DNA of 64,000 nucleotides. Source: UBA4742 sp037138595. GTDB taxonomy: Bacteria > Actinomycetota > Acidimicrobiia > Acidimicrobiales > Acidimicrobilacustridaceae. Shown here in pieces: positions 63,218-64,000 of the stretch; position 1 is the first letter of the stretch; every line of letters starts with the position of its first letter. The position numbers and the translations under genes were made by a program. The stretch is from NCBI GenBank assembly GCA_037138595.1, contig JBAXIB010000005.1:1-64000 (forward strand). Reading direction: 5' to 3'. The notes beneath the pieces are model-generated. The model searched no databases. It had not been told where the DNA came from and saw only the letters and a program-made list of their open reading frames with translations.

Positions 63218-63841
63218 TTAGGGCCCGGCGACAACTGACGTCGTTGACGCCGACGTATACACCAATGCGCAACGAATCTCGCTCGTCCGATGCCCACAGG
63301 TGAGGGCGAACGATTCATAGTCTGATCCCACTGGCGCGGCATCGAACATCTCGTCGCAGGCCTGACCATCCCCATCGCCGCACCGCGCAAACAACGCATC
63401 AAGGGTCGCATCGTCACCTACGTGTCTGGGCAAATTGCCGGCCTCTATGGCCGCAGGATCGGGGGCTTGTTCCCCCGCGTTCTTGTTGGATGCAGCGAGG
63501 TTTTCGACGCCAGTGCAATCGACGCGGGCTGCAGTCATCTGACTTTCGATCAATGCCGATGGCAAGACCGCTCGATTGAGATAGCGCGAGCCGACATCGT
63601 TCGCGATGCGATCGACATAACATTGCGCAACTGCGTGGGTGATCTGACCGTCGCTGTCAGCGACCATCTGGTCAATTGCCGCCTGGCGATCGAACGGCTC
63701 ACCTCGATCAACTAGGGCAATCACTATCAACAGGGCGACTGCGGCCGCCACAACGATCAGCAACGCTGATCGCGGCGTCAGCCGCGCGAGCACCTCGCTC
63801 GCATGGCGCCATCGATTGAGGCTTCGTTCATACATCGTCAA
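63218..63841 (-). CDS. Membrane-anchored protein of unknown function
   Basis: A 207-residue protein with one N-terminal membrane helix (about 23-44: ALLIVVAAAVALLIVIALV) and an extracytoplasmic part with two pairs of Cys. The C-terminal segment LDALFARCGDGDGQACDEMF followed by APVGSDYESFALTCG is a recurring ending in exported actinobacterial proteins; its role is unknown. It is convergent with the PlsC gene and downstream of a partial gene on the same strand. Confidence 0.75.
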   Translation of the reverse strand: MTMYERSLNRWRHASEVLARLTPRSALLIVVAAAVALLIVIALVDRGEPFDRQAAIDQMVADSDGQITHAVAQCYVDRIANDVGSRYLNRAVLPSALIESQMTAARVDCTGVENLAASNKNAGEQAPDPAAIEAGNLPRHVGDDATLDALFARCGDGDGQACDEMFDAAPVGSDYESFALTCGHRTSEIRCALVYTSASTTSVVAGP

Positions 63842-63858
63842 CGGTTCACCATCTCGAC

Positions 63859-64000
63859 TCAGTCGACCAATCGAAGTCCGCTCGGCGCGATCGATGCATC
63901 GGCATGGGCAAGATCGACGACGAATTCGGTGAGATGCGCTGGAAAAACATGTTCACTCACGAGTACGGCAACGCCTGATTCAGACGAAGTGATTCGTTCG
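63859..64000 (-). CDS. 3' end of a gene that continues past the window
   Basis: The last 142 nt contain an open minus-strand frame of about 46 residues ending at 63859, with a pattern of strands and helices (SGVAVLVSEHVFPAHLTE then VVDLAHADASIAPSGLR). The reading frame is open to the window edge. This is too short to name the family. Its stop lies 17 nt before the start of the membrane-anchored gene on the same strand. Confidence 0.5.
   Translation of the reverse strand, partial: ERITSSESGVAVLVSEHVFPAHLTEFVVDLAHADASIAPSGLRLVD

Noticed and set aside
1..64000. CRISPR arrays, IS elements, prophage or toxin-antitoxin modules.
   Set aside because: No direct repeats with spacers, no transposase or integrase motifs, and no recognisable toxin-antitoxin pair were seen on either strand.

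Overview
The window looks like a chromosomal segment of a high-GC actinobacterium, most likely a member of the class Acidimicrobiia (Ilumatobacter/Microtrichales-like). This rests on inference from gene content: an HrdB-type primary sigma factor; the actinobacterial order phoH-ybeY-corC-era-uppS-recO-glyS-dnaG-rpoD; two F420-type luciferase-like oxidoreductases; a CdsZ-type zinc-ribbon coiled-coil protein; a DUF4436 membrane protein; a Tad pilus locus without a secretin; and a fatty-acyl reductase/acyltransferase operon. There is no CRISPR array, IS element, prophage or rRNA.

Layout. 0.1-9 kb is accessory: an exported TolB-like propeller, a methyltransferase, a TMEM175-type channel, two decayed genes (3.3-4.0 kb and a sugar-binding lipoprotein at 7.06-7.5 kb), an esterase and a GAF-PAS-GGDEF diguanylate cyclase. 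9.3-13 kb holds a pentapeptide-repeat protein with a clear terminator and a large secreted subtilase. 13-26 kb carries metabolic and housekeeping genes (LLM oxidoreductases, CdsZ cluster, flavodoxin, atypical ClC, Nudix, IMPase-like, SDR), tRNA-Val, two further pentapeptide-repeat genes, and tRNA-Asn and tRNA-CAU. The 264 nt at 13,934-14,197 hold no gene I can recognise.

26.4-41.2 kb is the core block on the minus strand: phoH, ybeY, CNNM/CorC, era, uppS, recO, glyS, a truncated pyruvate phosphate dikinase, dnaG and rpoD, with many stop/start overlaps. It is interrupted by plus-strand dinG and RDD genes. The dikinase keeps only its phosphohistidine and PEP/pyruvate domains, and no ATP-grasp half is present nearby.

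41.3-50.1 kb is a Tad/Flp pilus locus: cpaB-like, tadZ/cpaE-like, tadA, tadB, tadC and four small pilin/TadE/TadG-like genes. It is preceded by an excisionase-like HTH gene and a CRP-like palindrome, and split by an antisense enoyl-CoA hydratase gene. 50.3-55.1 kb carries an MFS exporter, murF, ddl and an SMP-30 lactonase. 55.2-63.2 kb is a TetR-controlled lipid locus. Matching TetR-type palindromes flank the divergent promoter region and sit next to both start codons. Downstream are a fused fatty-acyl reductase + HAD protein, a zinc alcohol dehydrogenase, a LarA/DUF2088-like protein and a PlsC acyltransferase, nearly all with overlapping ends. The window ends inside a minus-strand gene.

The most interesting items are the FAR-HAD/ADH/LarA-like/PlsC operon with its self-consistent operator pair, the half-size dikinase fixed between glyS and dnaG, the three pentapeptide-repeat proteins that share a leader motif, and the duplicated Sm-like protein beside the pilus locus.
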